Numbered from the stretch's first letter, positions 43,386-52,588 are shown. The stretch: 64,000 nucleotides of DNA from UBA5078 sp051252515 (GCA_051252515.1 JBPOFS010000002.1:744001-808000); one strand, 5' to 3'. Notes: generated by a model from the sequence alone, not told the origin. Made by a program: numbers and translations.

Positions 43386-46300
43386 GTCGATTCCCTGATG
43401 CAGCACTAACAGTCGGTGGCACTGATCCATTCCTCCCCAGTCTCTTGCAAGCTATAAACCACGCAGACGACATAGCTGTCGCAACGGCTTTTATTCGCAT
43501 GACGGGCGTTCGCCTTATTCAAACTGCGTTAGAAGATGCAATTTCACGGGGTGCAAGAGTACGAATTTTGACCGGTGACTACTTGGGAGTAACGGATCCG
43601 CTGGCACTGAGATACTTAATGCTGCTTCAAGAGCAAGGTGCGGAGGTAAAGGTATTCGAGTCTCAAGGTACAACTAGTTTTCATATGAAGGCTTATCTAT
43701 TTACACGTAACCTCAATTCTGAAACAAGTGAAGGTTGCGCATTTGTAGGATCCAGCAACATAAGCAAGGCTGCTTTCGTTAGTGGATTAGAGTGGAACCT
43801 TAAAGTTGATCAAGCTGAAGACTACGGTCGTTTTACTCGCATTTTAAATGAGTACGAAACCCTTTATAGGAATGAGTCATGTAAAATTTTGTCACATGCT
43901 TGGATAGACGAATACATTAAGCGTATTCCTCTTGCCGAGGTTGCCCCACCGACGAGAGAGCCAGGGCAAGACGAAATAGAACTTCCGCCTGAACCTAATG
44001 CAATACAGCAGGAGGCACTAAACGCGCTTATGATTTCGCGTGAAGGAGGCTATCGACGTGGCCTTGTAGTGCTGGCTACTGGTTTAGGCAAGACTTGGTT
44101 GTCTGCGTTTGATAGCCAACGAATGCATGCGCAGCGAGTCCTTTTCGTCGCCCATAGAGAAGAAATCCTTAAGCAAGCGGAAGAGACGTTCGTTACCATT
44201 CGGCCAGATGTAAAAGTAGGCCGTTATAATGGCCAAACAAAAGAGCTAAATGTCGATATGCTTTTCGCATCAATACAGACGCTAGGGAAATCAGACCAAT
44301 TAGAGCTCTTTGCCAAAAAGCATTTTGATTACATCGTTGTTGATGAATTTCATCATGCCGCTGCCAAGACCTATCGTAGTTTGCTCAGTTATTTCGAGCC
44401 AAAGTTCATGTTAGGCCTTACTGCTACTCCAGAGCGCACTGACCAATCCGATATTTTATCCTTATGTGATGACAATCTCATTTATACGAAAGACCTTTTT
44501 CATGGTATCGAGACAAACCTCCTATGTCCGTTCGCTTACTACGGAATTGCCGATGAAGTTAATTACCAAGAGATAACTTGGCGCAACGGTAAGTTCGATC
44601 CGCAGCAGCTGGAAAACCAACTTGCTACGAACGCTCGAGCACGTCATAGCTTTAAGCACTGGGAAGATAAGCACCAAACAAGAACGTTAGCATTTTGCAT
44701 TTCCAAAAAGCACGCGGATTTTATGGCGGACTATTTCTGTCGCCAAGGCGTTCATGCCGCTTCCGTGCACTCGGATTCGGAAATGCAACGTAATGAAGCA
44801 TTGGCTCTGCTAAAGCTAGGCGATCTGCAAGTAATATTCTCCGTAGATCTATTCAATGAGGGTGTCGATCTTCCTGCAATCGATACTGTATTGATGCTCA
44901 GGCCTACTGAATCGAAAATTATTTTCTTGCAGCAACTAGGGCGAGGCCTTAGAGCTAGCTTAGTTACAAGTAAGGAGAAGCTTATTGTTCTCGATTTTAT
45001 CGGTAACCATGTGAGTTTCTTTAGAAAGGCTGAAGCGTTATTTAATGTAGGCGTTACGAACAAAGCTAGGAAAGAATTTATAGATGATATTAAGGAGGAG
45101 AGTCTCAAACTCCCAGCGGGTTGTTTCGTGAATTATGATCTGCAATCTATAGGATTTATGGAAAAGCTAGTAGCGACCAAGGGAGATCAGCAGGTCGAAG
45201 TCTACGAGAATCTAAAGGAGTCTTTGGGTAGAAGACCCTCGCTAGCGGAGTTTTATCGAGTAGGGGGCAGTGTAGAAACTATTCGACGAGAATTTGGACA
45301 ATGGTACGTTTTTGTAAATGAAAAGAAAGATTTAGAAGAGTTGGAAACAGAGTGCGTTTTGATTTACGCAAACTTCTTTAGAGAGCTAGAGACAACAGTA
45401 TTGGCGAAATCCTTCAAGCTAGTGTTACTTGAAGCCTTCATAGAGTTGAATGGGTTCTCCAACCCTCCAAAAACTGCCGCACTTGCGATAAGGAGCTTCC
45501 ATGTCTTGCAACGAAGGCGAACTCTCTTAGGTGATATGCCTGACAAATTTCGAGAAATATCAGAACTCTCTGTCAAGCAGGAGAAAGACTGGCACAAATA
45601 TTGGTCCAATAATCCTGTAAATGCGTGGCTGGGCGGTAATAGTATAGCTGGGAATGCTTTTTTTCATATCGATGATGATAAGTTTCATTTTAAGATTCCT
45701 GTAGCTGAACATCTCATTGATAGCCTTGCGAATATGGCAGGGGAGTTGGTAGGTTTTCGATTTCGGCAATATGAATCTCGTATAGAGCAGAATTCCCCAG
45801 CAGTTTCTTTGCCGAAATTAGATAGGGCATTGAAGGAAATCCCATTTTTCACAGATTTGAAAGTTGCCTGCGGACACTTTCGTGCGAGTCCCCATGACAA
45901 TGCCAATATTGATTATCGAATTCTTCCTTCAAAATATGGCACTTTAGATTCGGCTAAGCACTTTGTAGCTCAAGCAGTCGGGGATTCAATGGATGGCGGT
46001 GATCATCCAATCAAAAACGGTGAGTACTTGCTTTTTGAGCTCATCCCGGAAAGATTGGTGCCCGAGATAGGGCGGCATGGAGAAATACGAGAATCCAGTG
46101 CAGGCTATTCTACTTTTGATGAGCTAGGGATAGTCGTTGCGGAGAATCGAATAGGTTCTGGGCACGAGTTTTTAGTTCGTACTTTGAGAAAAGAGGGGGG
46201 CGGTAAAATCGTACTTGAGGCAAAGAATTCTGGTTATCCAGAAATTGCATTAACGTCAGATATTGCACTTGTCGCGCGGCTAAAGTCGACAATCGAGCCG

Positions 46301-46750
46301 CTAGACCTTTTGTTACATCAATCGTTTATGCGCGCCGAGATCCCGCCTCTTTTTGATTTGGTTTTTAGTAAATCTATATGGGAAACCGGTCATGTATGTC
46401 CAAAAGACACCAAAGTTCAGGTTCTATTGGTTACGTTGAACAAGCAGGGTAAGAATGAAAGTGAGCAGTATCATGATTTCTTTGTAGATGAGGAGACGTT
46501 CCATTGGCAAAGTCAGAATAGTACAGGTCCAACTGGGAAACGGGGTAAAGGAATCATTGAGCACAAAGAGGCTGGTAGTCGGGTTCAGCTCTTTGTACGG
46601 AAGAATAAACTTCAGAATAAAAAAGGTGCGCCCTTTATTTACTGTGGAGCGGTTGACTACACACGTCATGAATCAGAAAAACCTATGAATGTGATTTGGA
46701 AGCTTCAAGTGCCATTGCCTTCGGAATTATTGAGGTATTTTTCAGGTTAG
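43382..46750 (+). CDS. PLD nuclease / SF2 helicase / S24-like / DUF3427 protein
   Basis: A 1122-residue multidomain protein starting at TTG 43382. Residues 1-180 are a PLD-like nuclease domain with His101-x-Lys103 in SFHMKAYLF and GSSNIS. Residues 205-560 are an SF2 helicase: Walker A ATGLGKT (232-238), DEFHH (321-325), GLTATPER, and motif VI LQQLGRGLR. Residues about 855-965 look like an S24/LexA peptidase fold: Ser869 in AVGDSMDGG, and FLVRTLRKEGGGKIVLEAKN with Arg933 where LexA has the catalytic Lys. Residues about 985-1115 are DUF3427, with YHDFFVDEETFHWQSQNSTG from 1030. DUF3427 helicases are linked to phage defence; the S24-like insertion suggests damage-responsive control. Confidence 0.82.
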   Translation: MSRFPDAALTVGGTDPFLPSLLQAINHADDIAVATAFIRMTGVRLIQTALEDAISRGARVRILTGDYLGVTDPLALRYLMLLQEQGAEVKVFESQGTTSFHMKAYLFTRNLNSETSEGCAFVGSSNISKAAFVSGLEWNLKVDQAEDYGRFTRILNEYETLYRNESCKILSHAWIDEYIKRIPLAEVAPPTREPGQDEIELPPEPNAIQQEALNALMISREGGYRRGLVVLATGLGKTWLSAFDSQRMHAQRVLFVAHREEILKQAEETFVTIRPDVKVGRYNGQTKELNVDMLFASIQTLGKSDQLELFAKKHFDYIVVDEFHHAAAKTYRSLLSYFEPKFMLGLTATPERTDQSDILSLCDDNLIYTKDLFHGIETNLLCPFAYYGIADEVNYQEITWRNGKFDPQQLENQLATNARARHSFKHWEDKHQTRTLAFCISKKHADFMADYFCRQGVHAASVHSDSEMQRNEALALLKLGDLQVIFSVDLFNEGVDLPAIDTVLMLRPTESKIIFLQQLGRGLRASLVTSKEKLIVLDFIGNHVSFFRKAEALFNVGVTNKARKEFIDDIKEESLKLPAGCFVNYDLQSIGFMEKLVATKGDQQVEVYENLKESLGRRPSLAEFYRVGGSVETIRREFGQWYVFVNEKKDLEELETECVLIYANFFRELETTVLAKSFKLVLLEAFIELNGFSNPPKTAALAIRSFHVLQRRRTLLGDMPDKFREISELSVKQEKDWHKYWSNNPVNAWLGGNSIAGNAFFHIDDDKFHFKIPVAEHLIDSLANMAGELVGFRFRQYESRIEQNSPAVSLPKLDRALKEIPFFTDLKVACGHFRASPHDNANIDYRILPSKYGTLDSAKHFVAQAVGDSMDGGDHPIKNGEYLLFELIPERLVPEIGRHGEIRESSAGYSTFDELGIVVAENRIGSGHEFLVRTLRKEGGGKIVLEAKNSGYPEIALTSDIALVARLKSTIEPLDLLLHQSFMRAEIPPLFDLVFSKSIWETGHVCPKDTKVQVLLVTLNKQGKNESEQYHDFFVDEETFHWQSQNSTGPTGKRGKGIIEHKEAGSRVQLFVRKNKLQNKKGAPFIYCGAVDYTRHESEKPMNVIWKLQVPLPSELLRYFSG

Positions 46751-46837
46751 TATTTCGGATGATTCAGTTAATGCGCGATAACAGGAAAATATTTACTATC
46801 CTCTGGTAGATTTAAAACAAATTGAAGGTATGTCGCT

Positions 46838-47272
46838 ATGAAAAGTTGTCTAGCATTTATTGCTGGGATGTTTTTATTTTGCAACCTTGTTCTGGGCCAA
46901 TCCTACGACCTTTTGACTCGCGCGGACTCAGGAGATGTCTATGCACAGACGATGTTGGGAGATATGTTTGCAGCAGGTGAAAGCGTTACTCAGGACTATG
47001 CTGAGGCAGTTAGATGGTATCGCCTAGCCGCGAGGCGGGGTGTTCCCAAAGCCCAGCTATCCTTGGGGTTGTTGTACTCTCAAGGGCAGGGCGTTGCACA
47101 GAATATTGAGATCGCTTATCAGTGGGCATTTGTGGCTGCTGCGCAAGGAGTGAACGAGGCTATTGAAACTCGTGATTTGATTGGTGGTCAATTGGATGCT
47201 GAAGAACTAGGCCGTGCCGAGCAGTTAGCCTTGCGTTGTGTTGAGTCTAAGTATGCGGAATGTGAATGGTGA
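46838..47272 (+). CDS. Exported Sel1-repeat protein, copy 1
   Basis: A 144-residue protein with GAAGG before ATG 46838. The signal peptide ends about residue 20 (VLG-QS). Two to three Sel1/TPR-like repeats follow: GDVYAQTMLGDMFAAGESVTQDYAEAVRWYRLAARRGVPKAQLSLGLLYSQGQGV. Such small Sel1 proteins mediate protein interactions in the periplasm or outer membrane. It differs from copy 2 (57318) at 16 of 144 residues by my count. Confidence 0.82.
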   Translation: MKSCLAFIAGMFLFCNLVLGQSYDLLTRADSGDVYAQTMLGDMFAAGESVTQDYAEAVRWYRLAARRGVPKAQLSLGLLYSQGQGVAQNIEIAYQWAFVAAAQGVNEAIETRDLIGGQLDAEELGRAEQLALRCVESKYAECEW

Positions 47273-47455
47273 GTGTGGCTATATAGAAGCAGTTTGAGCT
47301 GATGCTTCGTTCTGAGATTGGTGGGGCACAGGGGAGATTAGTACCCAGCCCTCGGCGGAGCCTCGCCCGTTCGCGCGGCGCAAGCCAAACTGTTGGCTTG
47401 TTGTTTATCCGCGCTCACCCCCCCGTCCCGTTGGTGCAATTCCCTACTTTTACGA

Positions 47456-47507
47456 CTTAAATAAAAAAGCCCCACTCGCTTGCGCGAGTGGGGCTTTTTT
47501 ATTTAAG
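47456..47507. terminator. Very strong bidirectional terminator abutting the tmRNA remnant
   Basis: A perfect 24-bp stem with a TTGC loop, A-run on the left and T-run on the right. On the minus strand it sits exactly where a tmRNA terminator would, directly after the CCA remnant, so it may be the original ssrA terminator. Confidence 0.93.
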
Positions 47508-47521
47508 TGGTGGAGGCGGGG
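47508..47521 (-). repeat. Putative attL: 14-bp copy of the tmRNA 3' end
   Basis: TGGTGGAGGCGGGG is identical to 57986-57999, the complement of the last 14 bases of tmRNA including CCA. The rest of tmRNA is absent here. Confidence 0.75.
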
Positions 47522-47945
47522 TCAACTGAATAGCATGTATAAATCATTGAATAGAAAGATTAAAATTGGTTACAGTTTTTATTAAACCCCCAGTTGTACC
47601 CCCGTACGGTTCGTGTGGCAGCATATTTTGCAGAGTTTCACTGGGATCGTACTTGTTACTGATATCTATAGGCAACCTTGGATTTGATATCACCAAAACA
47701 CCTTTGGACTTCGTTAGTTACAGGCTTGAGGGCTAGAGCAGCTTGCCTGTATTGCTTGCGGTGTTGCTAGAAGGTTGGGTTACATCGGATTGGGTATCTC
47801 TACTCTGGGACTTCTCCTGGCTCGATTTGTAGTCCACTTTAATTCTACTTATATAAAAACCAGCGTCTATTGGTTTAATTGGCTTCCCGTCGTGTTTAAG
47901 GGTATCTTCTTGTCCTCAAGTTTTAGCTAGCTACAAGGATGTTAT

Positions 47946-49247
47946 ATGCCCGATTCCAAAGTCAGTATCACCTCAGTTACTTCTGTCGAAGATGGGAAAG
48001 TATTCTTGAAGTTCTCTGGAGAGAGTATCTCTCCTTCTACAAGCCTTTCCTTAACTTTGTCTTATAGTTCCTCTTTGTTGACCTTCGATGATGCGAACTT
48101 CTCGGGTAATGCCAGCGTTATTAAGAATGCTAGCGTTATTGGCTCTACAGGTCGTTTAACACTTAATGGCTCAATTGCACCGAACTCTAATGAGTTTCTT
48201 GTCCTTGGTTTTTCAGGAGTGGGTAGCGGTACCTTCAGTGCGAACATCGAAAAGTTTGCATTGAATGGGACAAATGTCGAGTTTGGTGCCCCGGCACCGG
48301 TTGAGTTCTCCTTAACGGCACCGGTAAACCTTGAGAGTCTTTCCTTAGTTGAAGGAACTACTCTTACTTTCAGCGCAGATGCGGGTGGATCCTTTGTATT
48401 CTCATCTAGTGTTAAGGTACAGCCTGCTAATGGCCAAATCAGGAAGTATGACGATTTATTCTCAAGAGAGAAGTGGGTATATATACCGGATCCAGACTTT
48501 TCAGGGGATGACAGTTTCGTAATGGTTGCATCTACTGCATCGAAGCAAGTTGAGACTACCTACAATGTTGTGGTCACTGAAATATTACAGAAGATAACTG
48601 GCACTGCTTTTGCCGATACCTTGTTAGGCACTGACAGTGGTGACGAAATATCTGGAATGGATGGAAATGACGTGATCACTAGTCTCGGTGGTGACGATGT
48701 CATTAATGGCGGAAGTGGACGCGACCTTGTTAAGTTCTCTGGATCTTATTCTGACGCTACCGTCTCTTTGAAAGAGGGTAAGTTACTTGTTTCAACAGTA
48801 ACAAACGGTAGTAATACCCTAAGTGATGTTGAGAGGGTTCAGTTTGATGATCAAGGTATTGCATTCGACCTTGATGGTAATGCCGGTGATGTTGCCAAAA
48901 TCCTTAGTGTTGTTTTAGGTGCAGAGGCAGTGCATAACAAAGAATATGCAGGTGTTGGGCTTAGTCTAATCGATACTGGTACGTCTTTTGAAGATCTTGC
49001 ACTTGCGGCTATCCACGAAGTACTTGGGAGCAATGCAACAAATGAATCAGTGGTTAATTTGATTTATTCAAACGTAGTTGGATCGCTTCCATCGGCTAAT
49101 GAAAGGGATTCGTTTGTTGGTTTGCTAGAAAGGGGCGAGTTCACCCACAAGAGTCTGGGTGCAATGGCTGCGAATCATGAATTGAACGTAGCTAATATAG
49201 ACCTAGTTGGGTTATCTGAAACAGGGCTTGGGTACTATATAGTTTGA
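47946..49247 (+). CDS. RTX-type calcium-binding protein, probable type I secretion substrate
   Basis: A 433-residue protein with AAGGA before ATG 47946 and no Sec signal. Residues 5-130 look like a cohesin/cadherin-like beta domain (VFLKFSGESISPSTSLSLTLSYSSSLL). Residues about 150-215 resemble an Ig-like tandem domain (ANGQIRKYDD...YIPDPDFSGDDSFVMVAS). RTX repeats follow (GTDSGDEISGMDGNDVITSLGGDDVINGGSGRDLV, about 226-260). The C-terminal 150 residues are DUF4214-like. A secreted calcium-dependent surface protein is likely. No type I secretion genes are nearby. Confidence 0.75.
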   Translation: MPDSKVSITSVTSVEDGKVFLKFSGESISPSTSLSLTLSYSSSLLTFDDANFSGNASVIKNASVIGSTGRLTLNGSIAPNSNEFLVLGFSGVGSGTFSANIEKFALNGTNVEFGAPAPVEFSLTAPVNLESLSLVEGTTLTFSADAGGSFVFSSSVKVQPANGQIRKYDDLFSREKWVYIPDPDFSGDDSFVMVASTASKQVETTYNVVVTEILQKITGTAFADTLLGTDSGDEISGMDGNDVITSLGGDDVINGGSGRDLVKFSGSYSDATVSLKEGKLLVSTVTNGSNTLSDVERVQFDDQGIAFDLDGNAGDVAKILSVVLGAEAVHNKEYAGVGLSLIDTGTSFEDLALAAIHEVLGSNATNESVVNLIYSNVVGSLPSANERDSFVGLLERGEFTHKSLGAMAANHELNVANIDLVGLSETGLGYYIV

Positions 49248-49831
49248 CGTTGACTGGAGTGGATAGAGAGGTGTTATTAGGGTGTTCAGTGGAATTAGTT
49301 ACTCGATTTCGATCTGGTCTGCAGGTGAGCGATACTGCAATGAAAGCTTTATGTCTCTTTTTCTTGCGATAAGGCCATTACCTAGGACTAAGGGCAAGAA
49401 ACCGAAGCAGCTAACAGCATGGTGAATTTAAAGACTACGAAAGCGGGGGCGTTATACGTTAATATTCGTCGTTGAGTATTGGATAGCGCCTAGAATTCGT
49501 TGCCCCCTAGTAGATAGAAACTGTAATGATCTGAGCTGAATCTATACCCTTCACAATAATGACCAATCCTTGCATGCCAAAGAAGCAAACAATGGAGTCA
49601 AGTTAAAGAATGTCTTGCAAGACATAAGCTTTAATACAGATAAGCTGGGGCCTGAGAAGCAAAAGAATGAATTACTACGCCACTTGATCGAGGACCTCGG
49701 TAAAGAGCTATTAGACCTGCGTCCCAGCCGTGTGGGTAGCCTAGATATCAATGGTTGCCCGTTAAAGATAAAGGTCATTTGACAAAGCATTTAACGACAC
49801 CTAGTAAACGAATTAAAATAGGAACTACAGC
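49248..49831. other. Low-coding region before hsdM
   Basis: The first 310 bases show no credible gene. A short open frame at 49570-49782 is listed separately. This looks like a junction between unrelated pieces of the island. Confidence 0.45.
49570..49782 (+). pseudogene. Short open frame, possible gene remnant
   Basis: About 70 residues (TTG start, no ribosome site) with ordinary coding composition: NVLQDISFNTDKLGPEKQKNE and DLGKELLDLRPSRVGSLDING. It has no recognisable family and could be the 3' remnant of a lost gene. It lies just before hsdM on the same strand. Confidence 0.3.
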
Positions 49832-51400
49832 ATGACAAGCACCCAACAACGCGCCGCCCTGCAACGCCAAATATGGGCCATTGCCAACGATGTGCGCGGT
49901 TCAGTAGACGGCTGGGATTTTAAACAATATGTGCTAGGCACCCTGTTTTACCGCTTCATCAGCGAAAACTTTGCCCTCTATATTGAAGCAGACGACGATA
50001 GTATTAATTACGCGAAGCTCAGCGATGATGTAGTCACTTCAGATATCAAAGACGATGCCATCAAAACCAAGGGTTACTTCATCTACCCAAGCCAGCTGTT
50101 TGCCACTGTGGCTAAAAACGCCAACAACAACGAAAGCCTGAACACCGATTTGGCCGCGATCTTTTCCGCCATTGAAGCCTCCGCCAATGGCTACCCCTCT
50201 GAACCGGACATCAAAGGCCTGTTTGCCGATTTCGATACTACCAGTAACCGACTCGGTAATACCGTTAAAGACAAAAACTTGCGTTTAGCGGCGGTTTTGA
50301 AAGGCGTGGCAGGTTTGGATTTTGGCCACGACTTTTATGAAAAGCCTGGTGCCGCTCAAATTGACCTGTTCGGCGATGCTTACGAATTCCTCATCTCCAA
50401 CTATGCCGCCAATGCCGGTAAATCCGGTGGTGAATTCTTTACCCCGCAGCACGTTTCGAAGCTGATTGCGCAGCTTGCCATGCACAAACAAACCAGCGTC
50501 AATAAAATTTATGACCCGGCTGCTGGTTCCGGATCGCTGCTGCTGCAAGCCAAAAAACACTTTGATAACCACATCATTGAAGACGGCTTTTGGGGGCAGG
50601 AGATTAACCACACCACATACAACCTTGCCCGAATGAACATGTTTTTGCATAACATTAACTACGATAAGTTCAATATGCAGCTGGGTAATACCTTAACAGA
50701 CCCGCACTTTCTGGATGACAAACCCTTTGATGCCATCGTATCCAACCCGCCGTACTCGGTGAAATGGATAGGTAGTGATGATCCAACCCTGATCAACGAT
50801 GATCGCTTTGCGCCAGCGGGTGTGCTCGCACCCAAATCTAAAGCCGACTTTGCCTTTGTGTTACATGCACTCAGCTATTTATCCAGCAAAGGCCGCGCCG
50901 CCATTGTCTGCTTTCCCGGTATTTTTTACCGTGGTGGTGCTGAACAAAAAATCCGTAAGTATCTGGTGGATAACAACTATGTGGAAACGGTTATTTCACT
51001 TGCACCCAATTTGTTTTTTGGCACTACCATTGCGGTGACTATTCTGGTCTTGTCCAAACATAAAACCGACACCACAACCCAGTTTATTGATGCCAGTGGT
51101 TTATTTAAAAAAGACACCAACACCAATAGGCTTACCGGTGACCACATCCAGCAAATAATGGACGTATTTGATAGTAAGGAAAATGTCGATCACTTCGCTA
51201 GGTCAGTACCTTATGAAGAAGTTTCTAACGACTACAACCTTTCGGTCAGCAGCTATGTGGAGGCCAAAGACACTCGCGAAGTAGTGGATATTACCCAACT
51301 CAATGTCGAGATAAAAACCACCGTTGCTAAGATTGATCAACTACGTATTGATATTGATGCGATTGTCGCGGAGATTGAGGGTGAGGAGTTGGACGCATGA
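49832..51400 (+). CDS. hsdM: Type I (IC) restriction-modification methyltransferase subunit HsdM
   Basis: A 522-residue N6-adenine methyltransferase with AGGA before ATG. The SAM motif DPAAGSGSLLLQ starts at Asp228, and the catalytic NPPY is Asn305-Tyr308. The N-terminal WAIANDVRGSVDGWDFKQYVLGTLFYRFIS is typical of the type IC EcoR124I/EcoprrI group. It methylates the host recognition sequence together with HsdS. The stop codon overlaps hsdS by 4 bases (ATGA). Confidence 0.95.
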   Translation: MTSTQQRAALQRQIWAIANDVRGSVDGWDFKQYVLGTLFYRFISENFALYIEADDDSINYAKLSDDVVTSDIKDDAIKTKGYFIYPSQLFATVAKNANNNESLNTDLAAIFSAIEASANGYPSEPDIKGLFADFDTTSNRLGNTVKDKNLRLAAVLKGVAGLDFGHDFYEKPGAAQIDLFGDAYEFLISNYAANAGKSGGEFFTPQHVSKLIAQLAMHKQTSVNKIYDPAAGSGSLLLQAKKHFDNHIIEDGFWGQEINHTTYNLARMNMFLHNINYDKFNMQLGNTLTDPHFLDDKPFDAIVSNPPYSVKWIGSDDPTLINDDRFAPAGVLAPKSKADFAFVLHALSYLSSKGRAAIVCFPGIFYRGGAEQKIRKYLVDNNYVETVISLAPNLFFGTTIAVTILVLSKHKTDTTTQFIDASGLFKKDTNTNRLTGDHIQQIMDVFDSKENVDHFARSVPYEEVSNDYNLSVSSYVEAKDTREVVDITQLNVEIKTTVAKIDQLRIDIDAIVAEIEGEELDA

Positions 51401-52587
51401 GCCGTATCGATGACCTAATTGCTGAACACTGTCCGGGCGGGGTTGAATTCAAGCGCCTTGGCGACATCGTGCGCATCAAAAACGGCAAAGATCACAAGTC
51501 GCTTGGCGATGGCGAATTTCCGGTCTATGGCTCTGGTGGAGTAATGCGATATGCAGACGCCTACGCCTACAACAAGCCTTCAGTTTTGATTCCGAGAAAG
51601 GGCTCGCTGGGTAATCTATTCTTCGTCGATGTTCCGTTTTGGACCGTTGACACCATCTTTTATACGGAAATTGACGAAGCGCAAGTTCGTCCAAAATACC
51701 TTTACTACTTCTTGACAACGGTAGGTCTTGGCGAGATGAACCAAGCGGGCGGTGTCCCAAGCCAAACGCAATCCGTTTTAAATGAATTAAAAATCCCCAT
51801 CCCATGCCCAGGCAACCCCAAAAGATCGTTGGAAATCCAAGCCGAAATCGTCCGCATTTTGGACACCTTCACCGAGCTGACCGCCGAGCTGACCGCCGAG
51901 CTGACCGCCGAGCTGACCGCCCGCAAAAAACAATACAACTATTACCGTGACCAGTTGTTGAGCTTTGAAGACGGGGAAGTGGAGTGGAAGACGCTGGGGG
52001 ATGTTGGCGAAATTCGGATGTGTAAGCGAATATTTAAAGATCAAACTTCTTCTATAGGCGATATTCCCTTTTACAAAATAGGAACGTTTGGAAAAGTTCC
52101 CAATGCTTTTATCACACGAGAATTGTTTGAAGAATATACGGAAAAATATAACTATCCAAAAGTTGGTGAAGTTCTAATATCTGCAAGCGGAACGATAGGA
52201 AGAGCAGTGATATTCGACGGTCAAGATTCTTATTTTCAGGACAGTAATATCATTTGGATTGAAAACAGTGAGAGTAAAGTGTTGAACAAATATTTATATT
52301 ACTTTTACCAAACTGCGGAATGGAATCCTTCTGATGGCGGAGTAATCAAACGTTTATACAATGATAATTTGAGGAAAGTTAAAATCCCCATTCCCTATGC
52401 TGGCGACTCTGAAAAATCACTAGCTGAGCAAGCCCGCATCGTCGCCATCTTCGACAAATTCGACGCTTTAACCAGCTCCATCAGCGAAGGCTTACCCCGC
52501 GAAATTGCATTGCGCCAACAGCAATATGAATATTATCGGGATTTGTTGTTGAGCTTCCCTAAACCGGGTTCAGAGGTGGCGGCCTGA
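51397..52587 (+). CDS. hsdS: Type I specificity subunit HsdS
   Basis: A 396-residue subunit with two target-recognition domains: about residues 15-135 and 200-325. Each is followed by a conserved helical spacer (RKKQYNYYRDQLLSFEDGEVEWKTLGDVGE and RQQQYEYYRDLLLSF). The central spacer holds four 12-bp repeats encoding TELTAELTAELTAEL-type sequence (51874-51921). In type IC enzymes the number of these repeats sets the gap between the two half-sites. The second recognition domain looks more A/T-rich than the flanks, suggesting domain swapping. Confidence 0.93.
   Translation: MSRIDDLIAEHCPGGVEFKRLGDIVRIKNGKDHKSLGDGEFPVYGSGGVMRYADAYAYNKPSVLIPRKGSLGNLFFVDVPFWTVDTIFYTEIDEAQVRPKYLYYFLTTVGLGEMNQAGGVPSQTQSVLNELKIPIPCPGNPKRSLEIQAEIVRILDTFTELTAELTAELTAELTARKKQYNYYRDQLLSFEDGEVEWKTLGDVGEIRMCKRIFKDQTSSIGDIPFYKIGTFGKVPNAFITRELFEEYTEKYNYPKVGEVLISASGTIGRAVIFDGQDSYFQDSNIIWIENSESKVLNKYLYYFYQTAEWNPSDGGVIKRLYNDNLRKVKIPIPYAGDSEKSLAEQARIVAIFDKFDALTSSISEGLPREIALRQQQYEYYRDLLLSFPKPGSEVAA
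51874..51921 (+). repeat. Four tandem 12-bp repeats in hsdS (TAEL spacer)
   Basis: GAGCTGACCGCC is repeated four times without mismatch. In-frame gain or loss of a unit would change recognition spacing without breaking the gene, as in EcoR124I/II. Confidence 0.95.
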
Positions 52588-52588
52588 T

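Larger units (their letters stand above)
46792..47521 (+). repeat. Left copy of a ~730-bp diverged direct repeat (sel1 gene, hairpin, terminator, tmRNA tip)
   Basis: Homologous with 57274-57999 along its whole length and in the same orientation. Both contain a Sel1-repeat gene, a conserved CAAGCCAA-ACTG-TTGGCTTG hairpin (47381-47400 here), a terminator and the last bases of tmRNA. Divergence is roughly 10% by eye, with many changes clustered in coding positions. Confidence 0.85.
47273..47945. other. Intergenic island boundary: conserved hairpin, terminator, att core, integrase-arm-like repeat
   Basis: From left to right it holds the repeat's conserved hairpin (47381-47400), a large terminator (47456-47507), the tmRNA 3'-end copy (47508-47521) and a direct repeat of ACCCCC at 47586-47603. 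The rest, to the RTX-type gene, shows no ORF I would defend. Confidence 0.6.

Noticed and set aside
49446..49507. GGGGGC...GCCCCC pair considered as an integron attC site
   Set aside because: The stem is only 6 bp, the GTTRRRY/RYYYAAC core boxes are not paired properly, and no integron integrase is present.
51874..51921. Short CRISPR-like or satellite array
   Set aside because: The repeats are head-to-tail without spacers, in frame, and match the known HsdS TAEL linker.
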